Shown here: positions 35,746-47,160 of the stretch, piece after piece | How the letters are laid out: each line of letters starts with the position of its first letter | Numbering within the stretch: the first letter of the stretch is position 1 | NCBI GenBank assembly: GCA_946811695.1 | Contig: OX328131.1 | Location: 13,880,017-13,944,016, forward strand | Source of the DNA: Gonocerus acuteangulatus | Taxonomy: Eukaryota > Arthropoda > Insecta > Hemiptera > Coreidae | Reading direction: 5' to 3' | DNA length: 64,000 nucleotides | Program-made: the position numbers and the translations under genes | The notes under the pieces: model-generated | The model's database searches: none | Seen by the model: the letters and a program-made list of their open reading frames with translations, nothing else | What the model was told of the DNA's origin: nothing

Positions 35746-36495
35746 ATAATATTAAAAAATAAAAAAAAATAATAAAAATTTTATAATAAAAAATGTTAGA
35801 AACTCTTTATCTCAGGGTTAGGGTTCGATTTTCAGTAAAGTAACACAAAAACCATTTTACATAAGAAAAAACTCATAGATAAGTTAAATTTTGAATTAGA
35901 CAAACAAGCATTACCTGATATAAAAGCCAAATCTGGAACCAACTTCAGAGAACAGGATCCTCGTTACAAAAACAGCTTCCTTTTAACTCAACAGACTGCA
36001 CTGTTTTCAAAAAGACTGACTATGATACCACTGTATACCAAACTGTAACTGTCTCTTGTAACCGACTCTCATGTGAACCTGGAGCTACCTTTTCACAGAC
36101 TCCCTTGTAACAGACTGCTGTAACAGACTCATGTAACAGACTGCTGTAACAGACTCATGTAACAGACTGCTGTAACAGACTGAACTCAACTTTCATGGCG
36201 GGAGCGTCATACCGGTATCCACTGCTACCTGTATCGACTGCTAGACCAATATAACAAATAATAATTGTTTATCACAATGAACCTAACATATCAATGAGCT
36301 TTATTGGATTTTCCGGATTTTCTGTGTTAGTTTTTAATTTAGAACTTTTAATTTTTGATGAAAGTTAAATATAAGAAAAAATTTATTTGTTTTTTATTTT
36401 CCGCAAACCTTGTATTCGTCTTTTCCCGCCTTTTTTACCTTTAACGGTTATTCGAATTTAAAACTTTTAAATATGTAATGTAAAATATCATTACA
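35742..36495 (-). repeat. 3' LTR of the LTR element
   Basis: 754 bp, TG...CA. Contains an internal short tandem block with repeated TAACAGACTGC / TAACAGACTCATG (about 36108-36185). The adjoining interior (36496-36530) is T-rich on the element strand and then GACAGAAGTGCAAA, only a weak polypurine tract. Confidence 0.85.
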
Positions 36496-36850
36496 TTTGC
36501 ACTTCTGTCAAAAAAAAAAAAATAATAAAAAAAATGATTTATGCTCGGTATTAAAATAAAAAATAGAATTTAAAATTTAAAATTTGGTTATCGAGATTAG
36601 AACTATTGGCCAGCCTGTTATTATTTCTTTAAATTTTCAATAACTTATTTCGTTACATAATTTTCATTCATTATAAATTCCCAAATCAATTTATCATTTT
36701 TCATTGTTCATTTTTAAACATTATCATTATTAAACCATCTTATTCTAAACTAATACGATTTGTAAATTTATGATAAATTTTTAAATATTATTATTATCAA
36801 TTAAATCTTATACTAAACTAATTCTAAATTTAAAAATTGTCCTGGATCCA

Positions 36851-37975
36851 CTATTTATCATTAATATTTTTTTTTTTTTTTTTTTTGCATCTGTCCGAAT
36901 TATTTCTAAGGATTTGTTTTATTCTCTTTCTTGGGGGTCGATTTAATTTTGCAATTTTTACTATCCCATTTTGACATTGATACTCAAAAAGAAATTTTAC
37001 TTTATTTCCAAATTTGATGTCCAAATTTTTCAGATGATCACTGTTGTTAACATTTTTATTCATTATATTACTTTGATTATTACCATTATTATTACTCATT
37101 ATTTTTAAATTAATTATATGATCATCAACTAATTTTTTAATGTCATTTTGTTTCAAAATCTCATCCATAACGTCTGTACTTATTTTATTTTTTAACTTAT
37201 CATTAGTTATTTTATTTTTAATTATTTGATTTATTTTCTCATTATTATTATTTAAATTACTCAATAATATTTCTTTACTTTTACCATCTTCATTCACTAA
37301 ACAAACATTCTCACTTTCATCTTTAGTTTCAAAAATTATTTTATTTTCTTCAAATTTTTGATCATTAATACTACAATCATAATTCAAATTATCTTTTATT
37401 AATTCACTTAAATTATCATTACATTCAATTAAATTTTCATCATTTTTCTCATTATTTTTAATAAGAATGTCATCACATTTTTCATTGCATATCTGTACTA
37501 TTTTGGAAATGTTTTCTTCGTGTTTAAAACAGTCATTTTTTATATCAGCAATATTTGTTGTGTTTATTTTTTGTTTTTGATCTAAATCATTAATAGAATT
37601 TTCTGATTTTTTATCATGCCCATTTATTCCTTGTTTTAGCAACTCGATTTTAATGTCTATATCTTTAGATATTTTCTTTTCAAAATTATCGAATGATGTT
37701 TTTAAATCGCTAATCTGTCTGACTTGTTCTGTTTTAAAATCGTTGAATTGGTTCATTTGGCTGGCTTGTCCTGTTTTTATATCGTTTTTTATATCGTTAA
37801 TTTGGCTTAGTAATATTTGCAGGACCTCGCCCATAGTATTAGTCATTGGTTGTAGGAACTCGCCACTCGCAACATCGGCCGTTTCCGAGAGTTCAACTTC
37901 CTCGCATTGGATGACGTCATCACCAGACGCGTTCTGGCTTCCATTCGAAATATTTAAAATACTATTTTCCGACAT
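36851..37975 (-). CDS. Gag-like coiled-coil protein of the LTR element
   Basis: A 374-residue frame starting with ATG at 37975, about 125 bp inside the 5' LTR. The N-terminal 40 residues are acidic. Residues about 45-190 have alternating hydrophobic and charged residues (ILLSQINDIKNDI, ISDLKTSFDNFEKKI) consistent with coiled coil. Residues 190-310 are very rich in Asn, Asp, Lys and Ile. The C-terminal 50 residues are basic (NRPPRKRIKQ) and end in a run of six lysines encoded by a homopolymer, where slippage is possible. I see no major homology region, no CCHC knuckle and no enzymatic motif, so Gag-like is inferred from position within the element. Codon use is strongly A/T-biased like the surroundings. 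The frame is intact, which agrees with the near-identical LTRs. Confidence 0.6.
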   Translation of the reverse strand: MSENSILNISNGSQNASGDDVIQCEEVELSETADVASGEFLQPMTNTMGEVLQILLSQINDIKNDIKTGQASQMNQFNDFKTEQVRQISDLKTSFDNFEKKISKDIDIKIELLKQGINGHDKKSENSINDLDQKQKINTTNIADIKNDCFKHEENISKIVQICNEKCDDILIKNNEKNDENLIECNDNLSELIKDNLNYDCSINDQKFEENKIIFETKDESENVCLVNEDGKSKEILLSNLNNNNEKINQIIKNKITNDKLKNKISTDVMDEILKQNDIKKLVDDHIINLKIMSNNNGNNQSNIMNKNVNNSDHLKNLDIKFGNKVKFLFEYQCQNGIVKIAKLNRPPRKRIKQILRNNSDRCKKKKKKNINDK

Positions 37976-38009
37976 TTTAATTTATTTATTATTTCTTTAC
38001 TTAGCCAAC

Positions 38010-38099
38010 AAGTTGGACGCCAAAATGTTATAATTAAAAAAAATTATTTATATTTAAACTATTTGAATTAGATAATTGCGCCGCGTTGGGTCGCCAAAA
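38010..38099 (-). promoter_or_regulatory. Primer-binding-site region with a duplicated LTR-PBS junction
   Basis: On the element strand, TGGCGACCCAACG begins 3 nt after the LTR. About 74 nt further in, the junction recurs as TATAACATTTTGGCGTCCAAC, that is, the last LTR bases plus a variant primer-binding motif. The second copy points to an extra initiation or recombination event in the ancestor. Confidence 0.6.
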
Positions 38100-38852
38100 T
38101 GTTATAATATTAAAAAATAAAAAAAAATAATAATAAAAATTTTATAATAAAAATGTTAGAAACTCTTTATCTCAGGGTTAGGGTTCGATTTTCAGTAAAG
38201 TAACACAAAAACCATTTTACATAAGAAAAAACTTATAGATAAGTTAAATTTTGAATTAGACAAACAAGCATTACCTGATATAAAAGCCAAATCTGGAACC
38301 AACTTCAGAGAACAGGATCCTCGTTACAAAAACAGCTTCCTTTTAACTCAACAGACTGCACTGTTTTCAAAAAGACTGACTATGATACCACTGTATACCA
38401 AACTGTAACTGTCTCTTGTAACCGACTCTCATGTGAACCTGGAGCTACCTTTTCACAGACTCCCTTGTAACAGACTGCTGTAACAGACTCATGTAACAGA
38501 CAGCTGTAACAGACTCATGTAACAGACTGCTGTAACAGACTGAACTCAACTTTCATGGCGGGAGCGTCATACCGGTATCCACTGCTACCTGTATCGACTG
38601 CTAGACCAATATAACAAATAATAATTGTTTATCACAATGAACCTAACATATCAATGAGCTTTATTGGATTTTCCGGATTTTCTGTGTTAGTTTTTAATTT
38701 AGAACTTTTAATTTTTGATGAAAGTTAAATATAAGAAAAAATTTATTTGTTTTTTATTTTCCGCAAACCTTGTATTCGTCTTTTCCCGCCTTTTTTACCT
38801 TTAACGGTTATTCGAATTTAAAACTTTTAAATATGTAATGTAAAATATCATT

Positions 38853-38855
<3 letters not shown>
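38100..38855 (-). repeat. 5' LTR of the LTR element
   Basis: 756 bp; differs from the other LTR by small A/T-run length changes and a few substitutions (for example ACTCATAG/ACTTATAG and GACTGCTG/GACAGCTG). Confidence 0.85.
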
Positions 38856-38912
<57 letters not shown>

Positions 38913-39049
38913 AATTTGAACCACCTATATTTTCGATATATATATTTTCGGGATCTATGGGGCATGAAAAGAGAAATATTCTAGTCAACACTTCCGGTCG
39001 TAAGGTCAACCTCATAAGCGGGTTTCCTTCGGATAGGAACCGCGCTATA

Positions 39050-39450
39050 AAGGACATGTTTCGGTAGGAGGCTTATTATGGTTAACTAACCATAAACATA
39101 AACTGTCAAATCAAAAAAGTATATTTCACTCTAGTATATATAAAAAAATAATAATTGAGTGAGCTGTTTATTATAAACAAAAAAGAGCAAAAACAAGATA
39201 AAATTTATTGCTGTATTTATCTAAGTTATTTATGTAAAATACCGGTATCTTTATGTAAAGATCGAATTAGGAAAACTTCAAGAAAAATTAGCGAACCTGA
39301 AATTCGTTAAGAAAACATTAAAACAACATAGACAATATAATCTTTTCTAAATATCTCGGTTATTTTCAAGACATTATTTTTTCATACAATGTTGTAATGT
39401 TGACGGTAGTAAGCAAGCAGTTAATAGCAGAGCTGTAACTTTTACATATG

Positions 39451-39487
<37 letters not shown>

Positions 39488-39942
39488 CCGCTTTTTAAAT
39501 GTTGCTATAAGTACAATTTAAATTTGATATATTTTTCGTTCGTTTAAATTAGTTACAGAGCTCTGAAATAAATAAATGAATTAAATATGAGTATGTTCTT
39601 CTTTAGGCTTCCTCGCTGGGGCATCATCCTTCTTGTCTCCCGGCTTCTTTCTTCAGCGGTGCTTGTTCCATGGACGTTATATTTCGACCACCTCCTAATG
39701 GGCTTCATCAGACGTTGTAGTGTTCTCTTGAGAAACTACTTGTACATATAAATATAAGTAATTTTGAGCACATTCTTTAGCGATGAGCTTTGAACTAACC
39801 CCCCAATCATACGTTGCTCTAAGAATACATTTCTGGGGGGGGGGCTAATTTCGGTATGGGCATACCGCCGTGACTGAGGGTGTAGAATCAAATTTGTATA
39901 ACCGGGCACCTGTAAATCATTAAGGAAGTGTTTGATAAACTA
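39050..39942. other. Unassigned stretch
   Basis: T-run at 39453-39484. No gene recognised. Confidence 0.35.
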
Positions 39943-40780
39943 ACAAGGAAACATCCCGAAGTGTCCGGAGCCGATTTTGAGGAAACTTTGCATATTTATT
40001 TACACGTGAAAATAATCATTACCTTTTTTTTTTTTTTTTATATCGGCCCAATCGCATTTTTAAGGGGTGAAAGCACCCTTCCAAAATACACTTCAAATAT
40101 TCTACCTATCTAGAGTGGAGAGGTCACCGACCTTCTCCATTTTTTGTGGTGATTCGACATCGAAACATAGTCGACACGTGTCCGAGCGTTCCGTCCAATA
40201 CGCCTTAGGAGCTGAGAAATTAAATGAAATAGGTTGAAAATGCTTTATTTTATTTATCGAGTTTAGAAAATGATATCGACATGATTATTTCACCAATTAA
40301 TTTGTTTTATAGAGAAAATAAAGAAAAAATTCAATCGTTGAACAATAATTTATATTTCGCCAAATAAATTCAAAAATATGCTTACGTTTGGCGCAATCTA
40401 GCATAGTACAGTTTTCTACACCAAAAATAAAAGCGTATTTAAAATCAGCACACCAAGAAACCCCAATGAGGTAAACATAATTGAAAACAAAAAATAATAC
40501 TTTTTTCCTCCAATACCGAGAGATACCAGAGAATTTTCCAGATAGGAAAATTGTCGGACAAGTGTCGACTATTTTTCGATGTAGAATCACCAGGAAAAAA
40601 AAAATGGACCGAATCGGTGACTCCACCACTGTATAAGTTAGAATATTTGAAGTGTGTTGAAACGTGCGATTGGGCCGATACAAAAAAAAAAAAAAACATG
40701 TATCGATTGTTTTCAGGTGTTTAATAAATCCACAAAGTTTCAAAAAAATCGGCTCCGGACACTAAGGGATGTTTCCTTGT
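39943..40780. mobile_element. 838-bp foldback element
   Basis: Terminal inverted repeat ACAAGGAAACATCCC at 39943 and its complement ending at 40780. The arms extend about 250 bp with moderate divergence; shared blocks are AGTGTCCGGAGCCGATTTT, CGGCCCAATCG, ACTTCAAATATTCT, GTGATTC and GTCGACA. The central part is unique. No flanking duplication was recognised. Confidence 0.7.
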
Positions 40781-41381
40781 AAGAACATATATTAATTAGT
40801 ACTTATTACTATTAATTTTCTTGAACAATTTACTTTTATTAGTTAACCGAAAAAGATTGCAAATTTTCATTTTTGAGGGGCTAAGCCCCCCTTTAGCCGC
40901 CACCGCTCCCAATGAGGAAAGTTGGTTATATCGAAGCGTGAAAGATTTCCAAACTTTTATTGCATTAGTGGACTGAAATTACACCATCTGTATGAATGGT
41001 TTACGATATTGCACAGCATTACCTAAACATGATTGTGGTAGGCACTCGGTCTCCTAGACCATAAACCAGAGAATATTAGATTGGACTAGCTGCATATCTA
41101 GTTGTCCCATTGGCCATTTAGAGAGCCAATCGTATCGCTCTGTTATTTCCCGCCATTTCCATTCCCGCCCAGATTCTCATAGGATTATCTAGACTTCCTG
41201 TCATCGTTTGTCTGCCCTTCTAGATAACAATCCGCCTTTATTTGATGCATCTCAAAGGTAACATTGCTTATGTGATAAGCTCACAATACACTAATCCTGC
41301 TTTTGAGGATGATATCATCGATAAAAAAAAAAAAAAAAAATTACTTGTAGGAACTCCGTAACATTTGCGCATGATCAAAAG
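40781..41381. other. Unassigned stretch
   Basis: An A-run at 41320-41339 precedes the family-B element. No gene recognised. Confidence 0.35.
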
Positions 41382-42279
41382 TCCATCACGCAGGAGCTGC
41401 ATAACTAATCACTTTCCTCAGAATTTGGGTAGTGTAGACTGCTTTCCAGAACAATTTGCTTAAAATATCCTACATAAATAAAATAAAAACGTGAATAGTT
41501 CTCATTTTTGTAATGAGTAACTGATCAATTATTAATTTGCATCCAGAGTTATGTTTACACATGGTACCTACTACACTACGTAATAAATACAAAAATCCTC
41601 ATATTATCGTATTTTGATCTAACGCAGGAACGGGATACAGTCACTCTAGTGGTAGAAAGCGCTCCTTGCGGCGGCTTTGTGAACTTACGTCTGCCGGCTT
41701 TTCTATTCAAATATATTACAAATTAAACCCCCGCTTTCCGATTGACCGATTCAGCTCATTTTTACAACACTTCTTTCTCATGAGTTACCCACGACGTATA
41801 CAGCGTTTCGTTACAATACAGCAGAAATTACGACCGGTATGAGTATATTAGGAATTTGGGTCCGGAGTAAACCCCCCTTCTAATGAACCGATTTAGTTTC
41901 TTTTTACAACACATATTTACCTGTAGATTACCACTACGAATACCGAGTTTCGTCGAAATATACCAAAAATCACGGCTGGTAGTGGCGAATTGGTATTGTG
42001 GGTCCGGAGTAAACCCCACCTTCTAATGAACCGATTTAGTTCATTTTTATATCTCACTTTTCTCTCTATATTAACACTACGAATACCAAGTTTCGTTGAA
42101 ATATAACAAATATTACGGCTGACATAGTCAAATAAGTGTTTTGGGTTCGGGGTAAACCCCCCCTTCCGGTGGACCGACTTTGGTGGTTAACGAACTCGTT
42201 CAATCGTTTGCTAATTGAATGCTATATACCAAGTTTCGTGACGAAAAAACAAAAACTCTGGCCGCTATCGTGTTAACAG

Positions 42280-42352
<73 letters not shown>

Positions 42353-42484
42353 TATATATAAATTTTAACGGGGGTCATTTTCGGTGTCTACTAGGTAGGA
42401 TCGATAAAGATTTGAAGAAATTTTTCAAAAATTCCGTCATGAGTCCAACCTCAATAGCTACTTTCCTTCGGAGGAAAGTGCTAA
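41382..42484 (+). mobile_element. Helentron-like element, family B, complete copy 2
   Basis: A 1,103-bp plus-strand copy, near-identical to the reverse-strand copy at 15400-16492. The 5' end is TCCATCACGC, hairpin GCAG-GAG-CTGC, then AATCACTTTCC; the 3' end is the hairpin CTTTCCT-TCGG-AGGAAAG and TGCTAA. It contains the ~145-bp degenerate internal repeats and a TA tract at 42284-42358. Both copies are preceded by AAAAG and followed by an A-run. Confidence 0.7.
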
Positions 42485-42498
42485 AAAGGCGTTTCTAT

Positions 42499-42741
42499 CA
42501 TGGGCGTATATAAGGGGGGGGGGGTCTGAGGAGGCTGCAGTCCCTCCCGAAATTTTGATTTGATTGTAAAAACTTGTTGTAAAACCCTTAAAAACAAATT
42601 AAATAAGATCACTTAGTTCATAAAAAATATTCTATTCCAAGCTCTAAATTTTTAGTATTCCCTACCCCGGAAATGGTCTCAGCACCCCCCCCCCGAAATT
42701 TTCCCAGCCCCTCCCGAAATTATTTTCTATATACGCCCATG
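42499..42741. mobile_element. MITE with CATGGGCGTATATA termini
   Basis: CATGGGCGTATATA at 42499-42512 is complementary to TATATACGCCCATG ending at 42741. Next to the termini are a G-run (left) and a C-run with CCCTCCCGAAATT blocks (right and inside). TTCTAT occurs close to both ends (42493-42498 and 42744-42749), a possible 6-bp duplication offset by two bases. Confidence 0.6.
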
Positions 42742-42848
42742 GATTCTATGACATGTCAGTGGAGTAAATTACTGCTTTTTGGAAGTATGAAAAACATTGA
42801 CATATACGATATAATATTTAGATAATAAGAGGTAGCCCAGTTTTACAG

Positions 42849-43600
42849 AACTAGAAGAAATATTTTTCTGTTATTTTTAATAAATTTTTTTATTTGTATT
42901 TATCAATTTATTTCCTCAACCGAGATCCAAAGTAAGTTCAACTGAGGTTATTCACTTATGTAGGTACTGAATTTTTTTATGTACTGATTTTGTTTCTATG
43001 TATATGATTTTTTGGCACGGTGCCGTACGGAGAGTGTCCAGCTCATTGCGGAATACTGGTATGTCCTTCGCCACATATCCGTGGCAAAAAAATAAATAAA
43101 TGGATAATATTTCTATATTATGAAGGTGTAGATTATCGGGGTTCGGTCAATTTGTTTGAATAAAACTACATTTTATAAATAAAATGAGTCTTATTTATTG
43201 CCAACGTTTCGGCTTGTGTGACTAATGACATCATTAGATTTATCCTCATATCCATTATTGTTTACAGCCCTGAAGATTGCTTGTCACACAAGCCGAATCG
43301 TTGGCAATAAATACGACTCATTTTATTTATAAAATAAAGTTTATTCAAACAAATGACCGAACCCTTCTTAATATAGAAATATTATTCATTTATTTATTTT
43401 TTCACCAGTATTCCTTTGCGAGCTGATCACTCTCCGTATGCCAAAAAATCAAATACATAATATGTATCATATAAACAAAATCAGTACATAAAGTGAATAA
43501 GCTGAGTAGAACTTATTTTGGACATCAGTTGAGAAAATAAATTGCTAAATACAAATAAAAAATGTAATTAAAATAACGGTAAAAATCTTTCTATGTTCTT
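42849..43600. repeat. 750-bp imperfect palindrome
   Basis: Arms of about 330 bp: the left arm (42849-43215) is repeated inverted in 43280-43600. Shared blocks include TTTATTTGTATTTA, GTACTGATTTTGTTT, GATTTTTTGGCA, ACGGAGAGTG, GGTTCGGTCA, TTTGTTTGAATAAA, AAATGAGTC and CGGCTTGTGTGAC. The core near 43225-43275 is unpaired. Probably a foldback transposon; the arms carry indels. Confidence 0.7.
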
Positions 43601-43796
43601 CATAATAGCAACGGTCGACTATCTCTTCACTATGTTTCTATATTATGATTTAATAAAATAATTTTCTAATAATCAATTTCTTTTCGCGCCACACATACTG
43701 TGAAGTACATACACACTCTTATATGTATATCCCTTTAACGACCATTAGAAAAAAAAAATTACGACCGCTGGGGTCGAGTTTACTGTGCTAGCAGTT

Positions 43797-43981
<185 letters not shown>

Positions 43982-44472
43982 GTAAATAATAAATTATTGT
44001 ATTAATTTTATTATAAACTTTTATTAACCAGAATTTAATAATAATCATATTGCAATAACACGTACTACTCATTCCTATTGCATTTATTAAAACACTCTAG
44101 GAAATAATGAGGATGATTTATACAATTTTCACACTAACTTACAACTTTTTTATTATTTAGCCGGCATGATTTGATAATTCGCATTGCACCATCCACAATA
44201 TTTTTTACATTTTTTATAAGTACCTCTTTTTTTTTATTTTAAAAAAAATATGGGTGGGTTGGAATCGTCATCTGGATCTGGAAGGTAACACAAAGGCTGA
44301 GACTGGCTCTTTCTTGATAATTTCACGAACTAACTTTTTTTTAAATTTAGTTACCAACATTTTAGATCGTCTAAGTCAGTTGTAAACAATTAGGGTATTT
44401 AATATTACGGTTCCAGAAAGTATTCTTTTGCTTATTTTTGATATCACTTTATGGACGCAAAAAAAAAAAAAA

Positions 44473-44612
44473 AGAAAGTCTTAGATTCTCATGCGGGAGA
44501 TGGTGGTTTCGATTCCCACCGATGGCAGGAATTTTCTCATATCACGGCTCGTTAAGAAAATTCCTCGCTACTCAATGGCCCACATATCGGTGCGCCATAA
44601 AAAAAAAAAAAA
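44473..44612 (+). mobile_element. tRNA-derived SINE (family 1), 5'-truncated
   Basis: Begins within the head (TTAGATTCTCATGCGGGAG), with B-box-like TTTCGATTCCCACC (one mismatch), the AATTTTCTC...GAAAATTCC stem, then a shortened tail (CGGTGCGCCAT) and poly-A. Confidence 0.7.
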
Positions 44613-44997
44613 GACTTACTGGAATACCAAAAATGAATGTTAGAAAATTTAAAATCTTAGAAAAGAAATTAAAAATTTATAGAAACAGCAAATAAATAAA
44701 AAAAAAAAAAAAAAACTGCATAAAAATTAATTTGGATCATCCATTGGAATTTCGTTGATAAAATATTTATATTAATATGCAAGAGTAAAAAGTTGTTTTT
44801 CCTGGTAACAGTGGAATGTATATGCTATACATTTCGATGGAAAATTCCTAGCAGTTAATAATTACTTATTCATATTATGTATCATCAAATTTATTACGAA
44901 TAAAATAAAATTCCTAATAAATGGAAATTTCTTTCCATTTTTTTTTTTTTTTTTTTTTTTTTTTACATTTCATTTTTTTAATGTACTATATATTTGT

Positions 44998-45230
44998 CGA
45001 ATACCACTCACTCACTGACTGACTCACTGACCTATCATCGCCCAGCCCAAACCACTAGATAGAAAATTTTGAAATTTTGCATGGACACTCCCTGTATAAC
45101 GTAAGCACTCGCTAAGAAAGGATTTTTTGGATATTCGAATTTTTAAGTATTTTTTGGGGGGATTAAAGTTTTAGTTGGTTAGAGCAGGCAAGCCTAGGTA
45201 TCATGCGTTGCTAGGACGATAAAGAACAGC
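44998..45230 (+). repeat. Dispersed repeat E
   Basis: Begins with a CACTCACTCACTGACTGA run, then CGCCCAGCCCAAACC and TTTTGCATGGACACTCC. Inverted relative to 14870-15070. Class unknown. Confidence 0.55.
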
Positions 45231-46060
45231 TGTTACCGTACATTATCTATTTCATAGTATTATTAATTGAGGTTACTTTCAACTATGATGGCAGTCCTTG
45301 AATTACTAGAAATAAACTGTCCTTCATAGAGTTCACTGTATAAATAAAAACGGTATAAATTAGAAGCAAAATGGTGAGTTTTAAGCCTAGCAAGTAACGG
45401 GAATTGAGGATCCTAAATTGTTAGTCTACCTACATCATAAAAATAAAAAATGAATCTGTTTTGCTACTTAATTCTAAAAAAAAAAAAATGCCCAGCCAAA
45501 TAGTAGAGGGGCTGGCCGTAGGCAGCGCTTTGCAGGTAGTTCTAATATCCGGAACCCTTGCACAGCCTCCTCACCCATCAGCATCCCCAGTCAGAACACT
45601 TCTTGGTAATGCTCGTAAATATAATGGGTGTTTCCAAATCATATCTTGGAAACATAAACTTTTGAATTTTAACTTCCATTTATTATTGACAACATATTTT
45701 AACCTGTAGTGGTTTAACGCCTGTTACTGGTAACCTATAGATAACGGGTTATCTGTTTGTTGACACTGGTCCGGAGCGCCTCAGTGTCAAGAAACATTAT
45801 ACTTATAGCATGACGGGAACCGTGCTATAATAAACTGTTCAAAATTATGTACTAACGTTAATTTTGATGATACATTATTTGAAGCAATAAAATAACTACT
45901 TATTTGCCGTGACGAAGCACGGGTATTCGGCTCGTTCCTAATAAGAGACTCAGAAATCGAAAAGTGAAGTCAAACAATTAGTTATATTTATATCCTTAGG
46001 ATTAAATTTGTCATATTATTGCTTTTGGACACTTCCATAAGGAGAGGTATTTAAAAAAAG
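45231..46060. other. Unassigned stretch
   Basis: The frame at 45461-45709 includes a GC-richer patch (45490-45610) with no recognisable domain. No gene supported. Confidence 0.35.
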
Positions 46061-46985
46061 TCCGACTCGCAGGAACTACATCATCTTGGTGCGGTTCCGT
46101 TTTCATCCCTAGTCTAATTTAGAAAGATTAAAATAGAAGCAGTTATTATTTTTGAACCACCAGTCTTGAAAGGTCTTGATTTGTTATGTTACCTGGAAGG
46201 GTCGGCCAACACTAGAAAGGGTCCTGCTTGTTACAAGGTCTTAAAATCTTGAAAATCAATATTTCTAACAAAAAACTGTTTTTGTTATTTTACTTAACCT
46301 GTTTTATTGTCAAATACATTATCCAACTAAAAGCAATCAAAAAATAACAAGGAATAAAACAGACAAAAAACCGTTCGAATAAACGAAATCAATTGCTTTA
46401 AAGTTTTAAGCACTTATTTCTCCGATTGACATCGCCTAATTAAAACTTTTGTCAAAACCTTTTTTGTAGAGCATTTAGTAAGCTTTTCAATGGTAACCTT
46501 CCGCTTCCGAAGATTGTTAACCGTTTTCGAGATATTAACGAAAGTATACAAAGTTATCAAAACTTTTCATGTCTGTTAATAAAATATTTTATTCTAACCC
46601 TTCCTTAACTCCCAACGTAATCAAAATTTCAACATAATAGTTTTGATGTAATTCGAACATGCAGAAAATGTTTCAACTGAATCCTAAGATTCTAAGTACC
46701 CATACCAAAAACGTTAATCAACAAATATTTTTTCGATTTTCTCGAAAATGGTTAAAGCTATCGCCTTAAAAATGGTTTCATTCGTTTTATTATGCTAAGA
46801 AGCCTATACAACGAGTACTTGCAAGCATATGAACTAAGCGGAACGATTTTTTTCGCGCGACATTCGTTCGTTCCGGTGGGCGGATTCTGCTGGTTAACGA
46901 ACTTGACCTTTCAAATTAGAGAACGATTTTTGTACCAAATTTCATCAAAATCGGACCATTAGGGGGGCCAAAAATGAGCGGACAG

Positions 46986-47032
<47 letters not shown>

Positions 47033-47160
47033 AATTTGAACCACCGTTATTTTCGGTCTCTAGGGGTTCTGAAATTTTTCTAGGCACTTCCGGATTGTTC
47101 TATGAGATCAACCTTATAAGCGGGGTTCCTCCCTATGAAGGGTGGAAGGAACCGCGCTAA
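46061..47160 (+). mobile_element. Helentron-like element, family A, full-length reference copy
   Basis: Exactly 1,100 bp. The 5' end is TCCGACTCGCAGGAACTAC, then TTGGTGCGGTTCC. The interior carries the conserved CTCCGATTGACATCGCC and TTTTTGTAGAGCATTTAGTAA blocks. A TA tract (46989-47032) separates the body from the 3' segment, which ends AAGGAACCGCGCTAA. Preceded by an A-run plus G and followed by AAA, as in the other complete copies. No coding capacity. Confidence 0.7.

Larger units (their letters stand above)
35742..38855 (-). mobile_element. Non-autonomous LTR retrotransposon, 3.1 kb, young
   Basis: Two near-identical direct repeats, 35742-36495 (754 bp) and 38100-38855 (756 bp), start TGTTATAAT and end ATTACA on the plus strand, so both have TG...CA ends. 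They differ at only a handful of positions. The 1.6-kb interior has one long open frame on the minus strand and no protease, reverse transcriptase or integrase. A primer-binding-like TGGCGACCCAACG lies next to the minus-strand 5' LTR. Flanking ATAT on both sides fits a 4-bp duplication, but the site is a TA tract so this is not proof. The layout matches a TR-GAG/LARD-type element mobilised in trans, probably by a Ty3/gypsy-like relative. Confidence 0.85.
35270..39049 (+). mobile_element. Family A copy split by two insertions
   Basis: The left part (35270-35315) carries the family A block GCTACAGAGCGAACAGACA leading into the TA tract. The right part (38912-39049) carries the matching 3' segment (CAAATTTGAACCACC to GGAACCGCGCTATAA). 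Between them, within the TA tract, sit a foldback (35316-35645) and a complete LTR element (35742-38855). The remaining left portion of the element is too degenerate to delimit. Confidence 0.6.

Noticed and set aside
35815..35835. Telomere-like TTAGGG motif in the LTR
   Set aside because: A single GGGTTAGGG occurrence within the LTR, not a tandem array.
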